From the NCBI GenBank assembly GCA_964619585.1, contig CAZUCO010000001.1, positions 124,001-188,000 of the forward strand: a stretch of DNA of 64,000 bases, given 5' to 3'. Below the pieces are notes generated by a model. The model did no database searches and was not told the origin of the DNA. It was given only the letters and a program-made list of their open reading frames with translations. Numbering within the stretch: position 1 is the first letter of the stretch; each line of letters starts with the position of its first letter. This stretch comes from JASLCR01 sp964619585 (GTDB taxonomy: Bacteria; Patescibacteriota; Saccharimonadia; Saccharimonadales; Saccharimonadaceae). A program made the position numbers and the translations under genes. Positions 57,650 through 64,000 of the stretch are shown here, piece after piece.

Positions 57650-59227
57650 AACAGGATAGATCTCATTTTTGAGGTCTTTTTTGTTTATTTTAGCTCTGTT
57701 AATTTCGTCCTTTTCAGCGGTTTGGTTAAGTACTTTTTGAGTTTCCATAATTTGGCGTGTTTCGTCACTTCTTTTTGCTATAGATTCAGCCAAGAATGAC
57801 AATTTAACAGATACGGAATTGCTTGCGTAAACGATTTCATCAAAGAGTTTGGTTAAAACCGTACGCTTTGCGTCATTGCCCATATCTGCGTCTGTATATT
57901 GAGCCTTTGCGTGCTGTGTAAGCTCCATGATCTCAACTGCGTCTTCGTGCACCTCCTGAGTCGTCGCAGCGGCCACACCAAGTTGGTCACGTAGCTCGGT
58001 AAGTTGCTTCTGTATATCTGCTTTCTTGGCATCATAACGCTCTTTTGTGATCTCACCGGCAAGCTTGTCGTCATAAAGCATCTCGGCCATGTTTTCAAGC
58101 CGTGTGATACGTTGGTTGAGGTTTTGCTTGAGATGCTCTACGGAGTCGTTATTAGCCGAATGCTCGTCAATAATACGATCGACGACCCATCTAAAGACTT
58201 CCTGTGACGGGCTAACGAGTCGCTCCATCTGAGCAATGAGTAGCTCGTGAACTACGCTTTCGCGCAACATCTTGTTTGCCTTGCATTCCGGTAGCTTACG
58301 CTGACACGAGCCGTAGAGGTTTCCTTTTTGTAGTTGCCACGTAATAGCCTTGCCACAGTGGCCACACGTAAGCATGTTGCGTAACGCCACGTCATGCTTG
58401 CGTTGCTTCATAGGACGTTTGCTATGGAGTTTCTTCTGAACGGCCTCGTATAGCTGTTTCGAGATTATCGGCTGATGTGATCCCTGATACGTCTCGCCAT
58501 TAAATGATATGACCCCCATATAGTAGGAGTTTAGGAGTAAATTATGCGCAGCACTCGGAGCTAAGGGTCTACCTGTATATGTTGTTATCCCTGCTTGCTT
58601 CAAATACGCCCAAATTGTCTTTGTCGTTTCACTTGGCTGTAGGTACAGCTCAAAGGCCTTACGCACCACTAAGCTTGTCTTGGGATCAGGTACGTGTATA
58701 CGCTTACCGTTTTCAATCATAGTTTTGTAGCCAACCGGTGGGCGTGATGGCATCCAACCCTGTGCCAATTTTTCAGCCCAGCCTTTCATCGCTTCTTCGC
58801 GGAGGTTATCGGTATATTTCTTAGCAACGGCAAGGTGTATGTTCCACATAAACTTAACGTCTGATTTAGAATCCTTCTGTAATTTAAGGCTCTCTTTTAC
58901 AGCGTGAAGCATTCTATCCTTGTCACCCTGTAGCCAGTCGTCAATAGCTACAGCATCGCGGAGGTTGCGAGTGAGGCGATCGGTTTTCTCAACAGCAAGA
59001 TTATATATATTGTGTTCATCGAGATATGCGAGCAGCTCGCTGAAAACTTTGCGGCTTTGCTGCTTGGAAGCCGTCTCGGCTATCTTATAAACTTTAACGA
59101 CTCGCAGATCGTTGCTCTGGCAGTAGCCCTTGAGCAATTTCAACTGCGAGTCGAGTGAATACCCCTCGTCCTCTTGTGACTTTGAGGAGACTCGTGCGAG
59201 TATGACAGTAGTATTTTTAGCCGTCAT
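57638..59227 (-). CDS. Large serine recombinase (integrase)
   Basis: 529 aa. N-terminal resolvase domain with ILARVSSKSQEDEGYSLDSQ (nucleophile Ser in the RVSS motif) and EKTDRLTRNLRD; recombinase domain with GWMPSRPPVGYKT and PVVRKAF-type region; zinc ribbon CGHCGKAITW...CQRKLPEC; long coiled coil (about 350-430, LNQRITRLENMAEML). These enzymes cut and rejoin short att sites. The 3' end lies in tRNA-Trp. Frame overlaps the next gene by 11 nt, indicating an operon. Confidence 0.93.
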   Translation of the reverse strand: MTAKNTTVILARVSSKSQEDEGYSLDSQLKLLKGYCQSNDLRVVKVYKIAETASKQQSRKVFSELLAYLDEHNIYNLAVEKTDRLTRNLRDAVAIDDWLQGDKDRMLHAVKESLKLQKDSKSDVKFMWNIHLAVAKKYTDNLREEAMKGWAEKLAQGWMPSRPPVGYKTMIENGKRIHVPDPKTSLVVRKAFELYLQPSETTKTIWAYLKQAGITTYTGRPLAPSAAHNLLLNSYYMGVISFNGETYQGSHQPIISKQLYEAVQKKLHSKRPMKQRKHDVALRNMLTCGHCGKAITWQLQKGNLYGSCQRKLPECKANKMLRESVVHELLIAQMERLVSPSQEVFRWVVDRIIDEHSANNDSVEHLKQNLNQRITRLENMAEMLYDDKLAGEITKERYDAKKADIQKQLTELRDQLGVAAATTQEVHEDAVEIMELTQHAKAQYTDADMGNDAKRTVLTKLFDEIVYASNSVSVKLSFLAESIAKRSDETRQIMETQKVLNQTAEKDEINRAKINKKDLKNEIYPVWQG

Positions 59228-59447
59228 GATCTTCTCCTTTCTGTGTGGCGACTATTTTGCGTCCATTGGCCAGTGTTTCGTATAGGGTGATAAGCCCTTT
59301 ACCAACTTCTTCCGCCTCCTCGAACGACACCTCGCGCTTTTGCTCGCGCTCCAGTATGCCACGTAATTCTTCTATTTCTTGGCTGTTAACGCTAAATGAC
59401 GATGTAAACAGTGATGCTAAATTGTGGAACTTTTCAAAACCGCTCAT
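59217..59447 (-). CDS. Hypothetical protein upstream of the recombinase, 76 aa
   Basis: Acidic, helical small protein (SQEIEELRGILEREQKREVSFEEAEEVGKGLITLYETL). Its end overlaps the recombinase start (ATGA-like, 11 nt), so they are translated together. Position would suit a recombination directionality factor, but no family is recognised. Confidence 0.65.
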   Translation of the reverse strand: MSGFEKFHNLASLFTSSFSVNSQEIEELRGILEREQKREVSFEEAEEVGKGLITLYETLANGRKIVATQKGEDHDG

Positions 59448-59527
59448 ATATACCTTTACCCTCCATGGAACGAAAAAAGACGCTCCGAGATTGGCTACGT
59501 CTTAACAATTCGGCTAGGTACAGGTTT

Positions 59528-59731
59528 TTATTTATCCCAAGGTCGTCCTGGCTTTGGTCGTTCCTTGAGTTCTTTCTTTGCTAACTCTTTTAGTTGCTTG
59601 TCTCCAGTGCTCGCTAGTAATTGAACTACTAGCTCACTCAGTGTAAGCCCTTTTTGCTTCGCCACGGCCTTTGCTCGCTCGCGAAGGTCGTCGGTAACAC
59701 GGATTTGCATACTAACTATCTTTCTGGACAT
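59528..59731 (-). CDS. Ribbon-helix-helix DNA-binding protein
   Basis: 67 aa. SMQIRVTDDLRERAKAVAKQKGLTLSELVVQLLAS is a CopG/Arc-type ribbon-helix-helix fold (beta strand with polar residues contacting DNA, then two helices); basic C-terminal tail. Probably a repressor of the element's integration genes. Three ACATGT palindromes lie just upstream. Confidence 0.85.
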   Translation of the reverse strand: MSRKIVSMQIRVTDDLRERAKAVAKQKGLTLSELVVQLLASTGDKQLKELAKKELKERPKPGRPWDK

Positions 59732-59745
59732 TTGCCCCTATTTTA

Positions 59746-59783
59746 ACATGTAATGCTATTTAGTTACCACATGTATCACATGT
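59746..59783. repeat. Three ACATGT palindromes
   Basis: At 59746-59751, 59769-59774 and 59778-59783, immediately upstream of the RHH gene on its strand. Possible operator; two of them lie in the 3' end of the 50-aa gene. Confidence 0.4.
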
Positions 59784-59912
59784 AGCCGTATGTCTCACGA
59801 TAGCTTGTAAGTCCTCGTCAGGCGTCTCATAGAGCGTGTCTGCTAGGTCGTAATACCAGCAAGCGCAAACCTCTGCTAATGCTGTTGTTTCTAGGAGTTC
59901 TCTATCTACCAT
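59760..59912 (-). CDS. Small Cys-rich protein, 50 aa
   Basis: Short frame MVDRELLETTALAEVCACWYYDL... IVRHTATCDTCGN, with GGAGGG five bases before the ATG. Paired Cys (CAC and CDTC) could bind a metal. It lies upstream of the RHH gene on the same strand. No family recognised. Confidence 0.6.
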   Translation of the reverse strand: MVDRELLETTALAEVCACWYYDLADTLYETPDEDLQAIVRHTATCDTCGN

Positions 59913-60131
59913 ATCTACCCTCCATTCTACCTGATACTAGCCGAATTGTTAACGTTCAACCTCTATATAAATAGTATTACTAATTAAAGTAAAAAGCAAT
60001 ACTAATTAAGCTTTTCATATTGTATTATTTACCTACAGCCCATAGCAGGTAAAACAGATACTTTTAACAGATATAGCTATTCACTTTTTACTCTCTCTTT
60101 ATATATACTACGTATAGGAGAGTGAAGTATT
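59913..60131. other. A+T-rich divergent control region of the element
   Basis: Contains two near-identical ACTAATTAA copies (around 59968-59978 and 60000-60010), an inverted repeat TTTACCT / AGGTAAA around 60029-60055 and a promoter region for the gene at 60132 with TATAGGAGAG. No gene seen. Regulatory sites or an origin are possible but not shown. Confidence 0.45.
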
Positions 60132-60911
60132 ATGGGAGCGAGTGAAAAAGAAGTAAAACTTACAGTCCAACAACAACGTGTATTAAAGCTATTATTCAAG
60201 TTTCGATTTGTATCTGCACAATTACTAGGTCTAGTTATGGGTATTCGTCGTGTTAGTGTCTATGAGGTTCTGGAAAAGCTAGTTGGTAAAGGTTTAGTAA
60301 CAAAAGTATATAAGAATGAATACCGGATTCATGGAAAGCCTGCCTACTATTATCTGAATAAAACTGGCGTTACGACCGTCCGTAAACTCATGGATGTTAA
60401 AGAGTCTGTCGTCCACGCTCTTTACAAGAACGAAGAGGCCACCGAAGAGTTCATAGAACACAGTCTCAAACTCACCGGACTTTATACCGCAATCATGCCA
60501 ACCTTACCTGAAAACTCAGACATATTCACAAGAACCGAGATCAACAGGTTCAAGCAATTCCCGAAGAACCGCCCAGACCTCTATGTACGCACCCCAGACG
60601 GCCATGAAGCCATCATAGTGCTTGTAGACGAGAAACCTCCTTACATCATCCGTAAAAGGCTTGAGGAGATTATCACCCATAGTGAAGATGAGGGGTGGGA
60701 TGGTGATTATCCACGTATTTGCTTCGTATTAAAAGACGGCAACGCTAAAAATAGCTTTCTATATACCACTCGCAAGAAACTTGAAAGCATGGGCTTTGAT
60801 GAGGAAGAGATATACATACTTGCAACCTCGCTAAAGGCCGTAAAAGAAGAATCACGGGTAATGTGGTCAAACGCCCTGAACCCTAAAGAGTACATTAGCT
60901 TGTTTGAGTAG
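60132..60911 (+). CDS. Replication-relaxation-like winged-helix protein
   Basis: 259 aa. N-terminal winged helix (LTVQQQRVLKLLFKFRFVSAQLL, VSVYEVLEKLVGKGLVTKV, PAYYYLNKTGVTTVRKLM) and a C-terminal domain with DIFTRTEINRFKQFPKNRPDLYV and HEAIIVLVDEKP, resembling the nuclease-like fold of Replic_Relax proteins. Such proteins occur on plasmids and integrative elements. AGGAGAG precedes the ATG. Assigned by pattern, not certain. Confidence 0.7.
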   Translation: MGASEKEVKLTVQQQRVLKLLFKFRFVSAQLLGLVMGIRRVSVYEVLEKLVGKGLVTKVYKNEYRIHGKPAYYYLNKTGVTTVRKLMDVKESVVHALYKNEEATEEFIEHSLKLTGLYTAIMPTLPENSDIFTRTEINRFKQFPKNRPDLYVRTPDGHEAIIVLVDEKPPYIIRKRLEEIITHSEDEGWDGDYPRICFVLKDGNAKNSFLYTTRKKLESMGFDEEEIYILATSLKAVKEESRVMWSNALNPKEYISLFE

Positions 60912-60931
60912 TTTTACGTCATACTCAGGAC
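60911..60931 (-). repeat. Cassette 3' repeat, copy 1
   Basis: 21-nt element with GTTTTACGTCA and CTCAGGAC on the plus strand, 6 nt beyond the stop of the gene at 60938. Forms a small GTC/GAC hairpin on the minus strand. Confidence 0.75.
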
Positions 60932-60937
60932 GAGACG

Positions 60938-61141
60938 CTAATCCTCCTCAGCTGGCAGGATTACATCGCACTGCATTCCAATATGCGACACACTGTCGTA
61001 TATCTGTCCATCTCCACGCACCCACACCTGTACGTAAAACGGCTCTACATACCAGCCATGTTGCTGTGCAACTTGCATCCAAAACGTTCGATGCTTCTCA
61101 ATGTTCTTCTGTATCTCTTCAGTAACAACTATCGTATTCAT
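60938..61141 (-). CDS. Hypothetical protein, 67 aa
   Basis: MNTIVVTEEIQKNIEKHRTFW, then QHGWYVEPFYVQVWVRGDGQIYDSV. No family recognised; composition suggests a small alpha/beta domain. TAGGAG precedes the ATG. Third gene of a minus-strand cargo block, followed by the 21-nt repeat. Confidence 0.6.
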   Translation of the reverse strand: MNTIVVTEEIQKNIEKHRTFWMQVAQQHGWYVEPFYVQVWVRGDGQIYDSVSHIGMQCDVILPAEED

Positions 61142-61172
61142 ATCAATCTCCTAAATTAAACTTTATCGGGCG

Positions 61173-61193
61173 GTTTTGAGTCACGCCCAGGAC
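61173..61193 (-). repeat. Cassette 3' repeat, copy 2
   Basis: GTTTTGAGTCA...CCCAGGAC, 17 of 21 positions equal to copy 3. It follows the terminator of the gene at 61208 by a few bases. Confidence 0.7.
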
Positions 61194-61194
61194 T

Positions 61195-61221
61195 AAAAAC
61201 CGAGGAGCTAGTACTCCTCGG
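61195..61221 (-). terminator. Terminator overlapping the end of the DUF3768 gene
   Basis: CCGAGGAG / CTCCTCGG stem (61200-61207, 61214-61221) with TTTTT on the minus strand; the stem includes the stop codon region. Confidence 0.85.
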
Positions 61222-61543
61222 CTAACAAGATGGTTAGTACACGTCGGCAACCCGGATCAAGCGGATCACACCCTCCTGATAAATCCTGTGTGTAGTAATC
61301 TATCTTCCAGAAGACTTTGTTGCCATCTACATTGAGTGACCCGAAGTCATGCTCTCCGTAGGGGTCGTTGTCTTCAGTGAAAACCTTGAACTCTTGCACA
61401 CCAATGAAGATATCTGAGATAACTTCCGGTTCGAGAGACATAATACCTCTCGTTGCCATGTAGTTCGCTGCATTTGAGCGAGCCGCATCATTTAGCGCAG
61501 CGATCTTAACTGCTGTTTCGTTTTGTGCTTGCTCGGTGTCCAT
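61208..61543 (-). CDS. DUF3768 family protein
   Basis: 111 aa. IAALNDAARSNAANYMATRGIMSL, TEDNDPYGEHDFGSLNVDGNKVFWKIDYY, and the end DPLDPGCRRVLTILLAEEY match DUF3768, a small family common on alphaproteobacterial plasmids and genomic islands; function unknown. AGGAGGGTC precedes the ATG. Cargo of the mobile element, distant in taxonomy from the host, so transferred. Confidence 0.88.
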   Translation of the reverse strand: MDTEQAQNETAVKIAALNDAARSNAANYMATRGIMSLEPEVISDIFIGVQEFKVFTEDNDPYGEHDFGSLNVDGNKVFWKIDYYTQDLSGGCDPLDPGCRRVLTILLAEEY

Positions 61544-61606
61544 AAGACCCTCCTATAGCTTTGCGAGAGGGCTTTCTGCCTCTCTGTCAGAGAGCGACGG
61601 GCTGCG

Positions 61607-61653
61607 ACCAAAAGTGTCAAGGTGGAGACTTGTACTACCTTGATGCTTTTGGT
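61607..61653. repeat. 17-bp imperfect inverted repeat with shared 5' box
   Basis: ACCAAAAGTGTCAAGGT (61607-61623) and ACCTTGATGCTTTTGGT (61637-61653) pair at 15 of 17 positions. It contains TGTCAAGGTGGAG (61615-61627), repeated exactly at 62120-62132 upstream of the next cargo gene; on the minus strand this reads CTCCACCTTGACA, a -35-like box. Confidence 0.7.
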
Positions 61654-61742
61654 TCACCCGTACAATGAGAAGACAGAGGGAGGAAGACTCTTTCATACCA
61701 GAATGTAGCTACTTATTTTCCGTAAAGCATAGCTTTAGAGCA

Positions 61743-61763
61743 GTTTTACGTCATGCTCAGGAC
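61743..61763 (-). repeat. Cassette 3' repeat, copy 3
   Basis: GTTTTACGTCA...CTCAGGAC; 20 of 21 positions equal copy 1. It begins 6 nt beyond the stop of the gene at 61770, the same spacing as copy 1. Confidence 0.75.
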
Positions 61764-61769
61764 GTTCTG

Positions 61770-62063
61770 CTATTCGATATTAGCTTGGATGACTTCAACC
61801 CAGTCGATCTGCCTAAAGGCGTGCTGCATCAAGTCTCGCCACATACATGGCTCATCGATCTCATCATCGAGTTGTCGTTCGAGTAAGTCTTTCAACCACT
61901 CGGCCTTATCGAACACCGGACACTGCATATTGATGGCTTCCATCAGTACGCTATAGCTTGGCTGGTCATTCGTCAGCCACAAGTTCGCAAGCCATGTCTC
62001 GCGGTTACTCCACCCGTTATACTCGGTGGATACAGTTGATGTTGCTTGAGCTACGCTAGTCAT
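61770..62063 (-). CDS. DUF7249-like protein (NGWSNRETW motif)
   Basis: 97 aa. EYNGWSNRETWLANLWLTND and WLKDLLERQLDDEIDE resemble small phage/plasmid proteins with YNGWxNYETW (DUF7249 type); function unknown. The ATG at 62063 has AAAGGAGGAAG upstream, better than the longer frame to 62111. Followed by the 21-nt repeat; preceded by the same CTCCACCTTGACA box as the DUF3768 gene. Confidence 0.75.
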   Translation of the reverse strand: MTSVAQATSTVSTEYNGWSNRETWLANLWLTNDQPSYSVLMEAINMQCPVFDKAEWLKDLLERQLDDEIDEPCMWRDLMQHAFRQIDWVEVIQANIE

Positions 62064-62119
62064 TTCTTCCTCCTTTACTTTACGTAACGGAGTCTGCTTA
62101 CGGTGCCGCATGGCAAGCC

Positions 62120-62132
62120 TGTCAAGGTGGAG
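62120..62132 (-). promoter_or_regulatory. Shared 5' box, second copy
   Basis: TGTCAAGGTGGAG, exact copy of 61615-61627, 57 nt upstream of the ATG at 62063. Minus-strand CTCCACCTTGACA may be a promoter -35 region. Confidence 0.55.
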
Positions 62133-62256
62133 CGCACCTGACGTTTACCAGAGTACGAACGACCTTTACTGGTTTGCTCGGTACGTATAATGAGACATTA
62201 CGTGAAGTGAGGAGTTATTAAATAATCATTCATACTTCTTGTTGTAATATAGCTAT

Positions 62257-62772
62257 ATGACTACTATCATCGAGAACTATCCAGTCACCATTAAAACGCC
62301 TGAGACCAAGGTGTCTGGAATCGATGATCTAAATATAGACCCTGAAGATATCGTCTACGGTGAGTATGCGTCCGGTAACTCGCATGGCGCATATGCTGAG
62401 TTCATCTACCTAGATGGCGATAAGTTAAAGATATTTGAGGGCTACATATCTCGGCACAATGCCGTCATACAAGAGCTGCAGATTCTTCTAAAGGATGAAA
62501 ATAAATACTACCTCGTACCAATCAAGGAAGTACCGGCAGGTTTTGCTTTCAAGAGAAAAGATATCTTTGATATAAAATCATACCTGTTTCGTGAGGGCGA
62601 TTCTACAAACCAGCCGTGGTGCGGACTGAGCTTCACGTTTGAAGATAAAAAGACCTATAAACTCGAAACAGAGTTTCAAGCCTACTTCACTTACGGCAAC
62701 ACTATTCGGCCGAGTAGTATGACCAACGAGTACATTCTAGATAAGGTATTTCCAAGAAAGGCCAAGAATTGA
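62257..62772 (+). CDS. Hypothetical protein, 171 aa
   Basis: Soluble, beta-rich by composition (YGEYASGNSHGAYAEFIYLDGDKLKIFEGYISRHNAV). No family recognised. TGTAATATAGC stands just before the ATG, a possible leaderless start. Its TGA overlaps the TTG of the next gene, so the two are coupled. Confidence 0.65.
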   Translation: MTTIIENYPVTIKTPETKVSGIDDLNIDPEDIVYGEYASGNSHGAYAEFIYLDGDKLKIFEGYISRHNAVIQELQILLKDENKYYLVPIKEVPAGFAFKRKDIFDIKSYLFREGDSTNQPWCGLSFTFEDKKTYKLETEFQAYFTYGNTIRPSSMTNEYILDKVFPRKAKN

Positions 62773-63185
62773 ATATCTATCTAGACATCGATGGGGTACT
62801 ACTTGCAAATGAAGAAAACCTTGCGATCGGAGCTGTCGAGTTTATCAAGTATGCAGTCGAGCACTTCGATGTCTATTGGCTGACGACACACTGCATGGAC
62901 GGCACGACTGAGCACGCTATCGAATATCTCAATCGTGCATCTGAGGAAGACTTGCGACCTTGGCTCGAAAAGTTCAAGCCTGTTACGTGGAGTTTGAAAA
63001 AGACAGAGGCTATAGACTTCTCTAGGCCGTTCCTTTGGTTTGATGATGATTGTTTCATGGGTGAGAAAATGGAACTCAATGAGCATGATGCACTTAACTC
63101 TTGGATTGAAATCGATCTGCGTAATACCCCCGACCAAATGGTGAAAGAACTCGTTACGCTGCAAGCCTTTACCGAAGAAAAATAG
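62769..63185 (+). CDS. HAD-like small hydrolase or phosphatase
   Basis: 138 aa from a TTG overlapping the previous stop. MNIYLDIDGVLLANEEN is HAD motif I (DxDGV); WLTTHCMDGTTEHA could be motif II (Thr) and FLWFDDDCFMGEK motif IV (DD). A Lys (motif III) in KFKPVTWSLKKTEAIDF. Substrate unknown. Paired with the 171-aa gene, perhaps a toxin-antitoxin-like or modification pair; inference only. Confidence 0.75.
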   Translation: MNIYLDIDGVLLANEENLAIGAVEFIKYAVEHFDVYWLTTHCMDGTTEHAIEYLNRASEEDLRPWLEKFKPVTWSLKKTEAIDFSRPFLWFDDDCFMGEKMELNEHDALNSWIEIDLRNTPDQMVKELVTLQAFTEEK

Positions 63186-63189
63186 CGTC

Positions 63190-63252
63190 TGGTACAATAG
63201 CTTTAGAAGATTCGTGTTTCACCGCTTGCGAGGAAACAGGAGTCTTCTTTTT
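63190..63252. terminator. Bidirectional terminator with an overlapping extended -10
   Basis: AGAAGA / TCTTCT outer and GTTTC / GAAAC inner stems (63205-63248), then TTTTT. TGG-TACAAT (hexamer 63193-63198) sits just before it, so a very short RNA is possible. Confidence 0.7.
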
Positions 63253-64000
63253 ATTCGATTCCGAGCTTGCGGAAGAATACTTTGTTTCGCTGTTTCGAGT
63301 CTTTAAGCACTTTTTTAAAGCTTATTACCTCGAAGTAGATCTTGAAGTTCGAGTGGAAGCCATAGAATGATTCTTTATCAGGACTTCGAGTAAGATTGTA
63401 GAGCTCACAGAACTCAATAATCTTTGGTGTCAGGTCGCAAACCACAAAACAAAAAGCTGGCGTATTTTCGTCTGCTGAAACTGGTCTACCTTGGGGGTTG
63501 GTGAAGTTACCGCTTCTAATCTTTTTAACGTAGTCACTGACTTGCTTCAGTGGATTGTCTGAATCGCTATAGGCTGTTCGCCCCGGTCTTTTTAGTTCAA
63601 ATATCGTGATTGGATTGCTTAGTTCATCTCCCTCGCGAACAGCAATTGGCCGGTCAAAAGATAGTAAATCAGGTCGTTCGTCACCGCTATTCAGCGGTTT
63701 ATCGGATGCTACGTATTCCGAAAAGCTTAGACGCTCATCAAGTAGCCATAGGTTATGGCTTTCATAACTAATCCCATCAGTGTCGGTCTTCAGAGGAAAG
63801 ATTATTTTGTGAACGATATTTTCAAGCTCATGCTTGTTTGTATCTTTCAGTTTTAAGCTTTTTTCAAACACATCAAGAATTGCGCGGCGGAGTGCAACAT
63901 AGTGTGCGAGCTTGCCTTTACCGAGCTCGGTGACTTCTTGGGCTATTGCCGCAACTTTCTCGTCAATCTCAGTTGCATTATCAGAGCGTAGTAGCTCTTG
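63251..64000 (-). CDS. C-terminal part of a large protein with nuclease-like PD-(D/E)xK region
   Basis: Open to the right edge: at least 249 residues, the true start lies outside. VALRRAILDVFEKSLKLKDTNK and NIVHKIIFPLKTDTDGISYESHNLWLLDERLSFSEYVASDKPL, then DERPDLLSFDRPIAV... ITIFELKRPGR, where PD-x-ExK fits a nuclease-type fold, and KVLKDSKQRNKVFFRKLGIE. This C-terminal block is known to me from large ATP-binding proteins, some in defence islands; the N-terminal part is not visible. A role in defence of the element is inference. Confidence 0.5.
   Translation of the reverse strand, partial: QELLRSDNATEIDEKVAAIAQEVTELGKGKLAHYVALRRAILDVFEKSLKLKDTNKHELENIVHKIIFPLKTDTDGISYESHNLWLLDERLSFSEYVASDKPLNSGDERPDLLSFDRPIAVREGDELSNPITIFELKRPGRTAYSDSDNPLKQVSDYVKKIRSGNFTNPQGRPVSADENTPAFCFVVCDLTPKIIEFCELYNLTRSPDKESFYGFHSNFKIYFEVISFKKVLKDSKQRNKVFFRKLGIE

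Noticed and set aside
60911..61763. Integron attC sites for the 21-nt repeats
   Set aside because: The core motifs (RYYYAAC / GTTRRRY with long imperfect palindrome) are missing and no integron integrase is present.
61665..61886. Plus-strand frame of 73 codons in the cargo region
   Set aside because: Mostly antisense to the DUF7249-like gene and over a repeat; no family features.
57650..64000. Second tRNA-Trp 3' end (attR) within the window
   Set aside because: Searched by eye for the acceptor/T-arm sequence; no copy seen up to the edge.
1..64000. UGA recoding as in Gracilibacteria/SR1
   Set aside because: clpP, the RluA-type gene and others end at TGA at the expected length and conserved genes contain no in-frame TGA.
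1..64000. CRISPR array or rRNA genes
   Set aside because: No regularly spaced repeats and no 16S, 23S or 5S signature sequences noticed.

Overview
The window (about 47-48% G+C by eye) looks like a chromosome segment of Candidatus Saccharibacteria (TM7, Candidate Phyla Radiation) or a close relative. Reasons: the ribosomal protein cluster lacks rpmD (L30) between rpsE and rplO, as in CPR bacteria; many proteins are of small, lineage-specific types; type IV pilins, VanY peptidases, a sortase and a Csc/WxL-like surface cluster point to a Gram-positive-type envelope; UGA is an ordinary stop codon, unlike Gracilibacteria. No species is claimed.

Layout. 1-6.9 kb: a partial TrmH-type methyltransferase, hisS, a type IV pilin, trigger factor, several small unknown genes and clpP under a CIRCE operator. 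6.9-14.5 kb: rpoB-rpoC behind a long structured leader. 14.5-18.5 kb: a four-gene secreted/surface cluster resembling Gram-positive csc (WxL/DUF916) clusters, placed between rpoC and rpsL. 18.5-28.2 kb: rpsL-rpsG, unknown genes, fusA, a membrane protein, a type II NADH dehydrogenase and tuf. 28.2-32.7 kb: small membrane proteins, a G+C-rich orphan, rpsJ standing apart from rplC, two VanY-type carboxypeptidases and a second pilin. 32.7-48.3 kb: a long ribosomal protein run from rplC to rpsI containing secY, a sortase, infA and rpoA, with an unknown 66-residue gene inside the spc part. 48.3-57.6 kb: trpS, an RluA-type pseudouridine synthase, a DNA polymerase III delta'-like gene, a TPR protein, tRNA-Thr, tRNA-Tyr, tRNA-Thr, rpmG, and a translationally coupled minus-strand alpha-glucan operon (GT4, GH57, GH15, unknown). 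57.6-64 kb: a mobile element whose large serine recombinase ends inside tRNA-Trp. It carries a ribbon-helix-helix regulator, a replication-relaxation-like protein, DUF3768 and DUF7249-type genes, a HAD-like protein and, at the right edge, part of a probable nuclease-domain protein. No second attachment site is visible, so the element probably runs past the window.

Cross-cutting observations. (1) Many monocistronic genes start 6-11 nt after a -10 box, implying leaderless mRNAs, whereas genes inside operons carry good Shine-Dalgarno sites. (2) RpoC has lost both zinc sites, and L36, L33 and S14 are cysteine-free forms. (3) EF-G has NKIN in place of NKxD and GGD in place of the G5 GSA, the two motifs that read guanine. 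(4) The rpoB leader contains two interleaved 9-bp helices (pseudoknot-like) starting at the predicted transcription start. (5) Three small cargo genes of the mobile element each end in a conserved 21-nt repeat.
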